A stretch of 64,000 nucleotides of DNA, from contig NZ_LR733304.1 of the NCBI RefSeq assembly GCF_902506105.1, positions 2,615,832-2,679,831 on the forward strand, written 5' to 3'. Every line of letters starts with the position of its first letter. Position 1 is the first letter of the stretch. Shown here piece by piece: positions 42,366 to 51,065 of this stretch. The stretch comes from Aeromicrobium sp. 9AM (GTDB taxonomy: Bacteria; Actinomycetota; Actinomycetes; Propionibacteriales; Nocardioidaceae). A program made the position numbers and the translations under genes. Below the pieces are notes generated by a model. It did no database searches. It had not been told where the DNA came from and saw only the letters and a list, made by a program, of their open reading frames with translations.

Positions 42366-42847
42366 CCTACCGCGTCGCCCTCGTCTGCCTCGGCAACATC
42401 TGCCGCTCGCCGATGGCGCACGTCGTCCTCGAGCGCCGGCTGGCCGAGGCTGGTCTCGACGACCGGGTCGAGGTCGCCTCGTCCGGCACGGGCGACTGGC
42501 ACGTCGGTCACCCGATGGATCCGCGAGCCGCGGCGACGCTGTCGGCCGCGGGATATGACCCGACCCGGCACCGCGCGCGTACGTTCTCCACGGACTGGTA
42601 CGCCGAGAACGACCTGCTGCTGACGATGGATGCCAGCAACTACGCCGATGTCGTCGACCAGGCGCCGACCGTCGAGCAGGCCCGACAGGTCCGCATGTTC
42701 CGGGAGTTCGACCCCGCGGCGGGCGACGATCACGACGTGCCCGACCCCTACTACGGCGGCGACGACGGATTCGCCGAGGTCCTCGCGATGATCGAGCGTA
42801 CGACCGAAGAGCTCGTCGCCCGGCTGCCGGACCTCATGGACCGCTGA
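42362..42847 (+). CDS. Low-molecular-weight protein tyrosine phosphatase
   Basis: The protein has 161 aa. The phosphate-binding loop CLGNICRSP begins at Cys9 (C-x5-R, Cys9/Arg15) near the N-terminus. The acid loop is VPDPYYGG with the general acid Asp, and WHVGHPMDPRAAATL is the usual specificity region. It dephosphorylates tyrosine on proteins, in mycobacteria sometimes secreted (PtpA); no signal peptide is present. The GTG start at 42362 overlaps the stop of the holin-like gene (GTGA), so both are translated as a pair. Confidence 0.95.
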   Translation: MTYRVALVCLGNICRSPMAHVVLERRLAEAGLDDRVEVASSGTGDWHVGHPMDPRAAATLSAAGYDPTRHRARTFSTDWYAENDLLLTMDASNYADVVDQAPTVEQARQVRMFREFDPAAGDDHDVPDPYYGGDDGFAEVLAMIERTTEELVARLPDLMDR

Positions 42848-42880
42848 ACGCAGGGTCCTCCACGGGGTAACGTCGTGGTC

Positions 42881-43747
42881 ATGGCACGCATGGCAGGAAC
42901 CGCCGCACGGGCGGAGGCACTCCTTGGCCTCGGTGTCGTCTCCACCACCCCGGTCGCCGGCGGTGACATCTGCACATCGACCCGGCTCCGGCTCACCGAC
43001 GGGCGCGGCGCCATCATCAAGACCCGTCCGCACCCGCCTGAGGGCTTCTTCGAGCGTGAGGCAGAGGGACTCCGCTGGCTGCGTGAGGCCGACGGCGCCC
43101 ACGTCCCCAACGTGCTCGCGGTCGCCGACGACTGCCTCGTGCTCGACTGGATCGAGCCCGGCAAGCCCACGACCGATGTGGCCGAGCGGTTCGGCCGAGC
43201 CCTCGCCGCGACCCACCAGGCCGGAGCCGACGCGTTCGGCGGCCCCAAGGACGGCTTCGTCGGACTCGCTCCCCTGCCCAACCGCTCGCTGCCGGCCTGG
43301 CCGGAGTTCTTCGCCTCGCGCAGGGTCATGCCCTACGTACGCGCCTCCGTCGACCGGCAGGCGCTGACCGCCGACGAGGCGGCCACGATCGAGGCCGCGA
43401 TGCGTCGCATCCACGACTTCGCCGGTCCCGAGGAGCCGCCGTCGCGCATCCACGGCGACCTCTGGTCCGGCAACATCGTCTGGGGCTCCGACGGCAACGT
43501 CTGGCTCATCGACCCGGCGGCGCACGGCGGACACCGCGAGACCGACCTGGCGATGCTGGCGCTGTTCGGCATACCCCACCTGCAACGCGTGATCGACGCC
43601 TACGACGAAGCCGCACCCCTGGCCGACGGGTGGAGAGATCGCGTCGGCCTGCACCAGCTCCACCCGCTGCTCGTGCACGCGACGCTGTTCGGCGGCACGT
43701 ACGGCGCGAGGGCCGCTGCCGCGGCTCAGGGCCTTCTCGACTCGTAG
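42881..43747 (+). CDS. Fructosamine kinase family protein
   Basis: The protein has 288 aa with an aminoglycoside-phosphotransferase fold. GGDICTSTRLRLTDGRGAIIKT is the N-lobe strand pair with the ATP-binding Lys. VLDWIEPG is the hinge, HGDLWSGNIVW holds the catalytic Asp and Asn, and WLIDPAAHGGHRETDLAML is the DFG-like metal site. It phosphorylates ketosamines from glycated proteins, a deglycation repair step. The ATG at 42881 is preceded by TAACGT at 7 nt, suggesting leaderless expression; an in-frame GTG at 42875 is the alternative. The stop is only 40 nt from mprA. Confidence 0.9.
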   Translation: MARMAGTAARAEALLGLGVVSTTPVAGGDICTSTRLRLTDGRGAIIKTRPHPPEGFFEREAEGLRWLREADGAHVPNVLAVADDCLVLDWIEPGKPTTDVAERFGRALAATHQAGADAFGGPKDGFVGLAPLPNRSLPAWPEFFASRRVMPYVRASVDRQALTADEAATIEAAMRRIHDFAGPEEPPSRIHGDLWSGNIVWGSDGNVWLIDPAAHGGHRETDLAMLALFGIPHLQRVIDAYDEAAPLADGWRDRVGLHQLHPLLVHATLFGGTYGARAAAAAQGLLDS

Positions 43748-43779
43748 TTCAGCCAAGTCTCAGGGATCCGGGGCAGACT
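43747..43779 (+). promoter_or_regulatory. MprA-type direct-repeat box and -10 upstream of mprA
   Basis: GTTCAG (43747-43752), 5 nt, TCTCAG (43758-43763), then exactly 10 nt to CAGACT (43774-43779), 7 nt before the ATG at 43787. The 11-nt repeat period puts both half-sites on one face of the helix. The same arrangement precedes pepD, so this is probably autoregulation. Confidence 0.65.
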
Positions 43780-43786
43780 GATGCCC

Positions 43787-44479
43787 ATGCGCATCCTTGT
43801 CGTCGACGATGACCGTGCTGTGCGCGACTCACTGCGACGGTCCCTCGAGTTCAACGGCTACACGGTCGAGCTGGCCTCCGACGGCGCCGAGGCGCTGGCA
43901 CGTGTCCCCCAGATCAACCCCGACGCGATCATCATGGACGTCATGATGCCGCGGCTCGACGGGCTCGAGGCCACGCGCGCCCTCCGCAGCGCGGGCAACG
44001 ACGTGCCGATCCTCGTCCTGACCGCGCGCGACGCCGTCTCCGACCGCGTCGACGGCCTCGACGCCGGGGCCGACGACTACCTGACCAAGCCGTTCGCCCT
44101 CGAGGAGCTCCTCGCCCGCGTACGTTCGCTGCTGCGTCGCTCAAGCCGGGCAGCCGCTGTCGAGCCCGACGAGGCACCCCTGGAGTTCGCCGACCTGTCG
44201 CTCGACCCGGTGACCCGCGACGTCAAGCGGGGCAACCGCTCGCTGTCCCTCACGCGTACGGAGTTCGCGCTGCTCGAGCTGTTCCTCCAGCGGCCCAAGC
44301 GCGTGCTCGAGCGGTCGTTCATCCTCGAGGAGGTCTGGGGCTTCGACTTCCCCACGACCGCCAACTCGCTCGAGGTCTATGTCGGTTACGTCCGCCGCAA
44401 GCTCGAGGCCGAGGGCGAGTCGCGCCTGCTGCACACCGTGCGGGGCGTCGGATACGTCCTGCGCGAGACGCCTCCGTGA
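43787..44479 (+). CDS. mprA: OmpR-family response regulator MprA-like
   Basis: The protein has 230 aa. The receiver domain (about 1-115) starts [20 protein letters not shown], with phospho-acceptor Asp51 in IIMDVMMP, Thr in VLTARD and Lys in YLTKPF. The winged-helix DNA-binding domain (about 130-228) contains [14 protein letters not shown] and [15 protein letters not shown]. It is closest in pattern to MprA of mycobacteria, which controls envelope stress genes including pepD and sigE/sigB. The ATG at 43787 is preferred over 43781: MRILVV is the conserved start and the upstream box is then spaced as at pepD. The kinase gene overlaps its stop (GTGA). Confidence 0.93.
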   Translation: MRILVVDDDRAVRDSLRRSLEFNGYTVELASDGAEALARVPQINPDAIIMDVMMPRLDGLEATRALRSAGNDVPILVLTARDAVSDRVDGLDAGADDYLTKPFALEELLARVRSLLRRSSRAAAVEPDEAPLEFADLSLDPVTRDVKRGNRSLSLTRTEFALLELFLQRPKRVLERSFILEEVWGFDFPTTANSLEVYVGYVRRKLEAEGESRLLHTVRGVGYVLRETPP

Positions 44480-45873
44480 TCGATCTCCTGCACCGCTCGC
44501 TGCAGCCGTTCACGCAGCGGATGACGCTCGCCCTGCGGGTCGCGGTGCTCACCACGATGGCCGTCGCCGCAACGCTGGGCGTGGTCAGCGCGATCGTGTT
44601 CGTCGTCGTCCGCGCGGAGTTCGAGCGGTCGCTCGACGACTCGATGCTGCGTCGAGCTCACGCGGCGGTTGACGCCGATCTCGCAAACCCCGCGGTTTTC
44701 AACCAGCTCAATCCCCAGCTGCAGCGTATCGCGGATGTCCAGATTTTCGTCGTCAACAGCGGAGAGCTGTTCTCGCCGACCACCCCGGTCAACGCGCTGA
44801 CCAAGCCGTTCAAGAGCATCAAGGAGATCGAGGTCTCCAACGGCGAGGCGTCGCAGTCCATGCGCACCGTTCGCATCCAGGGGACTCCCTACCGCGTGGT
44901 CGCCGTCCAGGGCGGCAGCGGCACCGCGCTCGTCATGACGCAGTCGATGGAGTCGATCGACTACGCCCTCGAGCGCCTCAAGGTCATCCTGCTGCTGTGC
45001 AGCGCGGCGGGTGTCGCCCTGGCGGGCATGGCTGGGTGGGCGGTCGCCGCCAACGGCCTGCGACCGGTCCGCCGACTGACGGCCGCGACCGAGCGCGTGG
45101 CGCGCACCTCGGATCTGACCCCGATCGAGGTCACCGGGCACGACGAGCTGGCTCGCCTGACGACCTCGTTCAACGCGATGCTCCAGGCGCTCGACGCATC
45201 GCAGACCCGACAGCGACAGCTCGTCGCCGATGCGGGACACGAGCTGCGTACGCCACTCACGAGCCTGCGCACCAACATCGAGCTGATCGGCCAGGCCGCC
45301 GACAACGCCGAGCGCTCCCTGACCGACGACCAGCGGCACGAGATCATGGGCGACGTACGGTCCCAGCTCGAGGAGCTGACGACCCTGGTCGGCGATCTCG
45401 TCGAGCTCGCCCGCGACGAGCCGCTCACCCGCGACCCCGAACCGCTCGACGTGTCAGACGTGGTGACCCAGGCGATCGACCGCGTACGCCTGCGCGCCCA
45501 CACCGTCACGTTCGACGTCGAGCTCGAGTCGTGGATGGCGTTCGGTGAGCCGCAGCTGCTCGAGCGGGCCGTCACCAACCTGCTCGACAACGCGGCCAAG
45601 TGGAGCCCGCCCGACGGCACCGTCACCGTACGACTCGCCGACGGCGCATTGACCGTGACGGACGAGGGACCCGGCATCGACCCGGCCGACCTGCCGCACA
45701 TCTTCGACCGGTTCTACCGCTCGAGCGAGGCGCGTACGCTGCCCGGCTCGGGGCTCGGGCTCTCGATCGTCAAGCGCGCGGCCGAGCGCCACGGCGGCAC
45801 CGTCGACGTCGAGTCGGCCCCCGGCGGCGGCACCACGTTCACGCTCGTTCTGCCCAGCTCGGACCAGCTCTGA
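44476..45873 (+). CDS. mprB: Sensor histidine kinase MprB-like
   Basis: The protein has 465 aa. The first span lies at about 20-45 ([24 protein letters not shown]), followed by an extracytoplasmic sensor of about 115 aa. The second span lies at about 170-195, then the HAMP ([15 protein letters not shown]) and the HisKA domain with [14 protein letters not shown], where His255 is phosphorylated. The HATPase domain follows with [32 protein letters not shown] and [11 protein letters not shown]. The GTG start at 44476 overlaps the mprA stop. In mycobacteria MprB senses envelope stress and is antagonised by DnaK; here its own protease gene pepD is next. Confidence 0.94.
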   Translation: MIDLLHRSLQPFTQRMTLALRVAVLTTMAVAATLGVVSAIVFVVVRAEFERSLDDSMLRRAHAAVDADLANPAVFNQLNPQLQRIADVQIFVVNSGELFSPTTPVNALTKPFKSIKEIEVSNGEASQSMRTVRIQGTPYRVVAVQGGSGTALVMTQSMESIDYALERLKVILLLCSAAGVALAGMAGWAVAANGLRPVRRLTAATERVARTSDLTPIEVTGHDELARLTTSFNAMLQALDASQTRQRQLVADAGHELRTPLTSLRTNIELIGQAADNAERSLTDDQRHEIMGDVRSQLEELTTLVGDLVELARDEPLTRDPEPLDVSDVVTQAIDRVRLRAHTVTFDVELESWMAFGEPQLLERAVTNLLDNAAKWSPPDGTVTVRLADGALTVTDEGPGIDPADLPHIFDRFYRSSEARTLPGSGLGLSIVKRAAERHGGTVDVESAPGGGTTFTLVLPSSDQL

Positions 45874-45905
45874 CCTGCAGCTTTCTTCGATCGCTCACAC
45901 GCCGC

Positions 45906-45938
45906 TCTTAGATCCGTCTCAGCGATGCGCGAGAATCT
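45906..45938 (+). promoter_or_regulatory. MprA-type direct-repeat box and -10 upstream of pepD
   Basis: TCTTAG (45906-45911), 5 nt, TCTCAG (45917-45922), then 10 nt to GAATCT (45933-45938), 6 nt before the ATG at 45945. The geometry is the same as at mprA, with the same 11-nt period, supporting activation of pepD by MprA. Confidence 0.7.
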
Positions 45939-45944
45939 ACTTCC

Positions 45945-47510
45945 ATGACCGATTCGAACGACCCGTTCGCCGAGCGCCCGTACGTCCCGCCGACCGAGCG
46001 CGACTCCGGCGCCAGCACCACCCCCGCCGCCTCTGAACCCGCATCGCCGGACAGCACTCCGTCGAACGAGGCGCCCGCGCCCGCTCCGGAGCCCGCACCG
46101 GAGGCGCCCACGGTCGAGGCGCCGGCGGCTCAGTCCGAAGGGGACGCCGAGCCGACGATCCCGCTGGCTCCCACGTCGGCCGCCCCGTCGGACCCCGCGA
46201 CGGTCGAGCAGCCCGCTGCCACCACGTCCGACCCGCCCGCCGCCGCACCGCAGCCGCCCGTCGAGACCTACACCCACCGCTACGCGGACGCGCCGTCCGA
46301 GCCGGCGTCGGCCACCACGCAGACCGACTCGTTCCCGCCGTTCGCCGCACCTCCCGCCGCGTTCCCGGCCGACGCCGGCCACGGCGGCGGTGAGCCACCG
46401 GCCAAGAAGCGGCGCGGTCGCTTCCTGGCCGGAGCGCTCGCCATGGTCCTGCTCGCCGGTGGTGCGGGCTTCGGCGGCGCCTGGCTCCAGGACAAGCTGC
46501 AGGACGATGACGACAACGGCACGACCGTCAGCTCGCTCGACCCCGGCAACAAGGTCACCGACACCAACGTGCCGGCCGGTGCGGTCGAGCAGGTCGCCAA
46601 GAAGGTCCTGCCTTCCGTCGTCCAGATCAACGTCAAGGGTGACGAGGAGTCCGGCTCCGGCACGGGCATCATCATCAGCAGTGACGGTGAGATCCTCACC
46701 AACAACCACGTCACCGCGGTGGCCGGCAAGGACGGCATCATCACGGTCGCGTTCAGCGACGGCTCCAACGCCAAGGCAACCGTGGTCGGTGCCGATCCCA
46801 AGACCGACCTCGCGGTGATCAAGGCCAGCGGCAAGTCCGGCCTGACCCCGGCGACGCTCGGCAGCTCCAAGGACCTCGAGGTCGGCCAGGAGGTCGTGGC
46901 GATCGGTTCGCCCTTCGGCCTGGAGAGCACCGTGACGCAGGGCATCATCTCGGCACTCAACCGCCCGGTGACGTCGTCGGACGGCAGCAACGACCCTGGC
47001 GCCTCCAACACGTTCCCGGCGATCCAGACCGACGCGGCGATCAACCCCGGCAACTCCGGCGGCCCGCTGGTCGACATCGACGGCAACGTCATCGGCATCA
47101 ACTCCGCGATCAAGGCCTCCGGCGGCGCAGAGGGCGGATCGATCGGCCTCGGCTTCGCGATCCCGATCGACCTGGCCAAGAACGTGTCGAAGCACCTCGT
47201 CAAGGGTGAGAAGGTCGAGCACGCCCAGATCGGCGTCACCGTCAAGGCGGCCGTCTCGAGCGACGGCATCACCGGCACGGGCGCAGAGGTCGCGGGCGTC
47301 ACGACCGGCGGCGCCGGCGACAAGGCCGGCCTCAAGAAGGGCGACATCATCACCGCGGTCAACGGAGATCTGGTCGCCAGCAACGACGCACTCGTGGCCT
47401 CCGTGCGCGGCTTCCGTCCGGGCGAGAAGATCACGCTGACCTACACCCGCGGCGGTGAGAAGCGCGACGTCGAGGTGACCCTCGGCTCCGACGGCGGCGC
47501 CACCAGCTGA
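45945..47510 (+). CDS. pepD: Membrane-anchored HtrA/PepD-like serine protease with PDZ domain
   Basis: The protein has 521 aa. A disordered cytosolic N-terminal tail of about 150 aa (Pro/Ala/Glu/Thr-rich) is followed by one span (about 157-178). The trypsin-like domain has His255 (TNNHVTAV), Asp288 (KTDLAVI) and Ser371 (NPGNSGGPLVD), and the C-terminal PDZ domain (about 425-515) ends GEKRDVEVTLG. The protease domain acts outside the membrane on misfolded proteins. The gene order mprA-mprB-pepD is as in mycobacteria (Rv0981-Rv0983). The ATG at 45945 is probably leaderless, and a direct-repeat box for MprA lies just upstream. A strong terminator follows. Confidence 0.96.
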   Translation: MTDSNDPFAERPYVPPTERDSGASTTPAASEPASPDSTPSNEAPAPAPEPAPEAPTVEAPAAQSEGDAEPTIPLAPTSAAPSDPATVEQPAATTSDPPAAAPQPPVETYTHRYADAPSEPASATTQTDSFPPFAAPPAAFPADAGHGGGEPPAKKRRGRFLAGALAMVLLAGGAGFGGAWLQDKLQDDDDNGTTVSSLDPGNKVTDTNVPAGAVEQVAKKVLPSVVQINVKGDEESGSGTGIIISSDGEILTNNHVTAVAGKDGIITVAFSDGSNAKATVVGADPKTDLAVIKASGKSGLTPATLGSSKDLEVGQEVVAIGSPFGLESTVTQGIISALNRPVTSSDGSNDPGASNTFPAIQTDAAINPGNSGGPLVDIDGNVIGINSAIKASGGAEGGSIGLGFAIPIDLAKNVSKHLVKGEKVEHAQIGVTVKAAVSSDGITGTGAEVAGVTTGGAGDKAGLKKGDIITAVNGDLVASNDALVASVRGFRPGEKITLTYTRGGEKRDVEVTLGSDGGATS

Positions 47511-47532
47511 CGTCTCGCAGAGCCCTGAGACC

Positions 47533-47573
47533 GGGCGCCATCTCGTCACCCACACGCGGACGAGGTGGCGCCC
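47533..47573 (+). terminator. Terminator after pepD
   Basis: GGGCGCCATCTCGTC (47533-47547) pairs with 47559-47573, 15 bp with one G-U, around an 11-nt loop. It starts 22 nt after the pepD stop. Confidence 0.8.
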
Positions 47574-47652
47574 ACCAGGTTCGGCCGGATCGTTCGCGAG
47601 GATGGCTGATTTTCGCTCGTGAAGTGTCCGTGTCGTTCACTACCGTGGAGTG

Positions 47653-48573
47653 GTGAAGATCGATCGCGACCTCTCGCTGCCGGCACTGCTCGTCACCGTG
47701 GTCGTCTGGGCCTCGGCATTCGTCGCGATCCGGGCGGTCGGCGACACGTTCTCGCCGGGTTCACTGACGCTCGGCCGGCTCGTCGTCGGCGTGGTCGCCC
47801 TCACGTTCTTCGCCCGACCCCGCATCTCCGCCCTGCCCACGGGTCAACCGCTCCTGCTGGTCGTGCTCTACGGAGTCGTGTGGTTCGGCGCCTACAACAT
47901 CGCGCTCAACGCCGCTGAGCGCGATCTCGACGCCGGCACGACAGCCCTGATCGTCAACGTCGGGCCGATCTTCGCCGCGGTCATCGCCGGGTTCATCTAC
48001 AAGGAGGGCTTCCCCAAGCCCCTCATGATCGGCATGAGTATCGCGTTCGCCGGTGTCGTGCTCATCGCGCTCAGCACCAAGAGCGACTCCACGGCCGTCG
48101 ACAGCGCCAGCACCACCGGCGTCCTGTTGTGCGTCGCCGCGGCGGCGTTCTACGCGTTCGGCGCCCTCGCGCAGAAGCCCGCACTCAAGCACATGGAGCC
48201 GGTCATGTCCGTGTGGCTCGGCTGCCTCGTCGGCGTCGTCGTCTGCCTGCCGTTCGCACCGACCCTGATCGACGAGCTCGGCCGCGCCTCGAGCGAGGAC
48301 ATCTGGTGGGTCGTCTACCTCGGGGTCTTCCCGACGGCGATCGGCTTCAGCACGTGGTCCTACGCGCTCAAGCGCATCTCGACCGGCAAGGCCGCCTCGA
48401 CGACCTATCTCGCGCCGGCGACCGCGACGCTCATCTCCTGGGCCATCCTCGATGAGGTCCCCGCCGCGCTGGCATTCGTCGGCGGTGCGATGTGCCTCAT
48501 CGGCGTCGCGATCACCCGCCTCAAGTCGACGCCCAAGGCGACCCCGGCCAGCGAGCAGGCCCCCGCCAGCTGA
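47653..48573 (+). CDS. EamA/RhaT-family (DMT) exporter
   Basis: The protein has 306 aa with ten membrane segments in two EamA halves. RDLSLPALLVTVVVWASAFVAIR is the first segment, and LDAGTTALIVNVGPIFAAVIAGFIYKEGF and GKAASTTYLAPATATLISWAILDEV mark the equivalent ends of each half. The C-terminal tail is Lys/Pro/Ala-rich. It is not closely similar to the EamA protein at 33704. A GTG at 47653 with TACCGT 6 nt upstream fits a leaderless start; GTG at 47650 is one codon longer. The substrate is unknown. A dispersed palindromic repeat follows. Confidence 0.9.
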   Translation: MKIDRDLSLPALLVTVVVWASAFVAIRAVGDTFSPGSLTLGRLVVGVVALTFFARPRISALPTGQPLLLVVLYGVVWFGAYNIALNAAERDLDAGTTALIVNVGPIFAAVIAGFIYKEGFPKPLMIGMSIAFAGVVLIALSTKSDSTAVDSASTTGVLLCVAAAAFYAFGALAQKPALKHMEPVMSVWLGCLVGVVVCLPFAPTLIDELGRASSEDIWWVVYLGVFPTAIGFSTWSYALKRISTGKAASTTYLAPATATLISWAILDEVPAALAFVGGAMCLIGVAITRLKSTPKATPASEQAPAS

Positions 48574-48582
48574 CCCCAGCCT

Positions 48583-48646
48583 CGCTGGGAGTGACGTTCC
48601 GGTCGGGGGTGCACGGCGAGTCGCGACCCGAACGTCACTCCCAGCG
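48583..48646. repeat. Dispersed palindromic repeat, copy 1
   Basis: Two 23-nt arms (48583-48605 and 48624-48646) match as an inverted repeat with one mismatch around an 18-nt loop. The core is CTGGGAGTGACGTTCCGGTC. The same core occurs again as an inverted repeat at 63437-63502, so this is a repeat family and not only the terminator of the EamA gene, though it may also terminate. Confidence 0.8.
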
Positions 48647-48763
48647 CGAGCTCAGCTCGGGCCAGGCGACGGGAATCCCCACGCCCGGCTGCCACTCGGG
48701 ATCGCGCTCATGGCGTCACGCGATAGGTCGCGGTCCTCAGTGACCTGACTCAGACTGGAAAGC

Positions 48764-48967
48764 ATGAAGATCGGGGACAAGGTCAGCTGGGACACCTCCC
48801 AAGGTCGTACGCGCGGCAGGATCGTCGAGAAGAAGACCAAGGACTTCCAGCTCGCCAAGCAGAAGTTCACGGCCTCGGAGGATTCTCCCAAGTACGTCGT
48901 GCAGAGCGACAAGACCGGAGCCAAGGCCGCTCACGACCCGTCAGCGCTACGCGTCCTCAAGGGCTGA
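48764..48967 (+). CDS. DUF2945 (hypervirulence-associated TUDOR) protein
   Basis: The protein has 67 aa and is a small beta-barrel. MKIGDKVSWDTSQGRTRGRIVEKKT, read as the GDxVxWxxxxGxxxGxIVxK signature, continues with KYVVQSDKTGAKAAHDPSALRVL (YxVxSDKTGxxAxHxxxxL). The family is broadly distributed in bacteria and fungi; its function is unclear, with proposed roles in nucleic acid or peptide binding. It is a free-standing gene behind a 190-nt gap that holds the palindromic repeat. A possible bidirectional terminator separates it from the convergent trpEG. Confidence 0.93.
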   Translation: MKIGDKVSWDTSQGRTRGRIVEKKTKDFQLAKQKFTASEDSPKYVVQSDKTGAKAAHDPSALRVLKG

Positions 48968-48969
48968 AC

Positions 48970-49006
48970 CCTCGCTGCGCGTGGGTGCCCCCAACTACCA
49001 GCGAGG
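48970..49006. terminator. Inverted repeat between convergent genes
   Basis: CCTCGCTG (48970-48977) and CAGCGAGG (48999-49006) enclose 21 nt in the 40-nt gap between the DUF2945 gene and trpEG. It is probably a bidirectional terminator; the long loop makes it weak. Confidence 0.5.
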
Positions 49007-49007
49007 T

Positions 49008-50873
49008 CTAGCCGATGAGGTCCGTGACGAGGTCGCGCAGGATGCCGAAGCCGTTCTGCGTCAGGATCGACTCGGCGTGGAACTGCACGCCGCGGTAGTG
49101 CGGCCCGGCGACGTGATGGATGTCGCCGGTGGCAGGATCGGTCTCGACCGTGACACCCTCGGGCAGCCCTGACGCCGGCACCCGCGCGACGAACGTGTTG
49201 TAGAAGCCGACCGTCTCGGGCCGACCCAGCACCTCGAGCCGGCTCTGCGTGCCCTGGAACACGATGTCCTTGAACGCCAGGTCGAGTCCGATGTTGTGGC
49301 TCAGCACCTGGTGCCCGAGGCACACCGCGAGGAACGGCCGCCGGGTCTCGAGCAATCCCGTGACGAGACCGTGCAGCACGGCCATCTTGGGATCCGCGAG
49401 ATCGCGAGGGTCACCGGGCCCGGGGCCGACGACGACGAGGTCGTAGCCGTCGAGGTCGCCATCGGCGTACGCGTCGTGCCGGATGATGTCGGTCGTCATG
49501 CCGAGCACGCCGAAGACGTGGGACAGCATGTTGACGAAGTCGTCCTCGCCGTCGACGATCACGACCCGCTTGCCGGTCAGCGACGTCACGGGCGCAGCGC
49601 CGGACTGGTCGGTGAGCCAGAACTGGCTGAGTCGCTGGTTGCGGGAGCCCAGCGCGATCAGCACCTCGTCCTCGCGGGTGAACGCGTCGAACCCCTCGAC
49701 CGGCTCGGGTGCCGCCTCCACCAGCCCGAACGCACTGAGGATGCCGGAGGCCTTGGCCCACGTCTCCTTGGTCTCGTACATCGCGTCGGAGTCGCGCACG
49801 AGGGTCGCGCCCGCGGTGACCTTGAGGTTGCCCTCGAGGTCGACATCGGCCGTACGGATGAGGATCGGCGCGTCTGCGAGCGGGTTGCCGTCGTCGTCGC
49901 GGCCGATCAGTGCGGCGACCGCGGCGTAGTAGCCGCGGCCCTCCGGCTCGTACTTCTTGATCAAGCGGCAGGCGTTCTCGACCGGGCTGCCGGTGACGGT
50001 GGCGGCGAACATCGAGTCGCGCAGCACCTCGCGCACGTCGCGGTTGGTGCGGCCGGCGAGGAGGTACTCGGTGTGCACGAGGTGCGTCATCGGCTTGAGG
50101 TAGGGGCCGAGCACGAGTCCACCCTCGTGGCAGATGTCGCACATCATCTTGAGCTCTTCGTCGACGACCATGAAGAGCTCGTAGATCTCCTTCTCGTCCT
50201 TGAGGAACCGCAGCAGCTCACGCTTGCGGTCGGCATGCGTCTCCAGGCCGCGCATGCGGAACGTGCCGCTGATGGGGTTCATCCGCACCTGGCCGTCCTC
50301 GACGCTGACGTGGCGCTCAGGGCTCGCGCCGATCAGGTAGCGATCGCCGGTGAAGATGCAGAACGTCCAGAACGCGCCACGCTCCCGCTCCAGCAGTCTG
50401 CGGAACACCGTCAGCGCGCGATCGTGGCCCCAGTCGGCGACCTGCGCCCGGTAGTGCCGGCCGATCACCAGGTTGGCACCCTCGCCTTGGCCGATCTCCT
50501 CGTCGATGATCGTGCGGACGATGCTGGCATACGCCTCGTCGGAAGACTCGAACCCGCCACGGTCGGCGAACTCGATCGGAGCATCGGGCAAGAGACCGAG
50601 CAGATCCTTGATCTGCACCTCGGCGCTGTAGGCCGCCGTAATCGCCGACAGCGGTGTGCCGTCCTGGTGCGCCTCGAACCCGCGCTCGCGCACCTGCGCG
50701 TACGGCACGAGCACCAGGTGGTCCCAGGCCCGTTCGCTGCCGGGCACCAGCGGGATCTCCGAAAGCGTGTCGAGGTCCGTGCGGGGACCGCCGATGAGCG
50801 TCACGGTGTCGGAGTCGCGTACGCGGATCAGCGCGAATGCCGGTTGAGCGAGAAGGTCGTCGAGCTGGGTCAT
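49008..50873 (-). CDS. trpEG: Fused anthranilate synthase (TrpE-TrpG, PhzE-type)
   Basis: The protein has 621 aa. The N-terminal chorismate-binding synthase (about 1-420) contains GASPERHVSVEDG, MNPISGTFRMRG and ELFMVVDEELKMMCDIC, the last being the PhzE/ADIC-synthase form, not the H-x-M-x-V-D-L of ordinary TrpE. The C-terminal glutamine amidotransferase (about 440-621) has the catalytic Cys518 in FLAVCLGHQV and the His in RGVQFHAES. It makes anthranilate (or ADIC) from chorismate and glutamine. A trp leader peptide with tandem Trp codons upstream argues for a tryptophan role. The ATG at 50873 has AAGGA 6 nt upstream. No other trp or phz gene is in the window. Confidence 0.93.
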   Translation of the reverse strand: MTQLDDLLAQPAFALIRVRDSDTVTLIGGPRTDLDTLSEIPLVPGSERAWDHLVLVPYAQVRERGFEAHQDGTPLSAITAAYSAEVQIKDLLGLLPDAPIEFADRGGFESSDEAYASIVRTIIDEEIGQGEGANLVIGRHYRAQVADWGHDRALTVFRRLLERERGAFWTFCIFTGDRYLIGASPERHVSVEDGQVRMNPISGTFRMRGLETHADRKRELLRFLKDEKEIYELFMVVDEELKMMCDICHEGGLVLGPYLKPMTHLVHTEYLLAGRTNRDVREVLRDSMFAATVTGSPVENACRLIKKYEPEGRGYYAAVAALIGRDDDGNPLADAPILIRTADVDLEGNLKVTAGATLVRDSDAMYETKETWAKASGILSAFGLVEAAPEPVEGFDAFTREDEVLIALGSRNQRLSQFWLTDQSGAAPVTSLTGKRVVIVDGEDDFVNMLSHVFGVLGMTTDIIRHDAYADGDLDGYDLVVVGPGPGDPRDLADPKMAVLHGLVTGLLETRRPFLAVCLGHQVLSHNIGLDLAFKDIVFQGTQSRLEVLGRPETVGFYNTFVARVPASGLPEGVTVETDPATGDIHHVAGPHYRGVQFHAESILTQNGFGILRDLVTDLIG

Positions 50874-50913
50874 GAAGGTTCCTTGGGAAAGTCTCGACCG
50901 GCTGAGACACGAA

Positions 50914-50973
50914 GTGCCCAGAGCCGGCCATGAGGCGGTCTGGGCACGAGTCGACAGTCCACCTACAGGTGGA
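50914..50973 (-). promoter_or_regulatory. trp attenuator hairpins
   Basis: On the minus strand, TCCACC/GGTGGA around TGTA (50973-50958) is the leader or pause stem over the trpL stop. GTGCCCAGA/TCTGGGCAC (50947-50914) is a perfect 9-bp stem that is the likely terminator, followed by TTCGTGT. A further stem GTCTC/GAGAC (50908-50891) lies closer to the gene. Confidence 0.75.
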
Positions 50974-51001
50974 GCCACCAGCTTGAGGGCTGAACTGTCA
51001 T
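50963..51001 (-). CDS. trpL: trp operon leader peptide
   Basis: Twelve residues, MTVQPSSWWLHL, with tandem Trp codons (TGG TGG) at positions 8-9 and a TAG stop. Charged or uncharged tRNA-Trp would decide whether the ribosome stalls on the Trp pair and changes folding of the downstream hairpins. TAGGCT ends 6 nt before its ATG, so the leader transcript appears leaderless. It stands 89 nt upstream of trpEG. Confidence 0.85.
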   Translation of the reverse strand: MTVQPSSWWLHL

Positions 51002-51007
51002 GGCACG

Positions 51008-51013
51008 AGCCTA
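51008..51013 (-). promoter_or_regulatory. -10 element of the trp leader transcript
   Basis: TAGGCT on the minus strand ends 6 nt before the trpL ATG. No convincing -35 was found. It is close to, and divergent from, the M20 promoter (TACGGT at 51054-51059). Confidence 0.5.
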
Positions 51014-51065
51014 GCGCAGGGACAGTCGCGGTCGTGAGACCGAGCCTCGGCGATACGGTCTGAGC

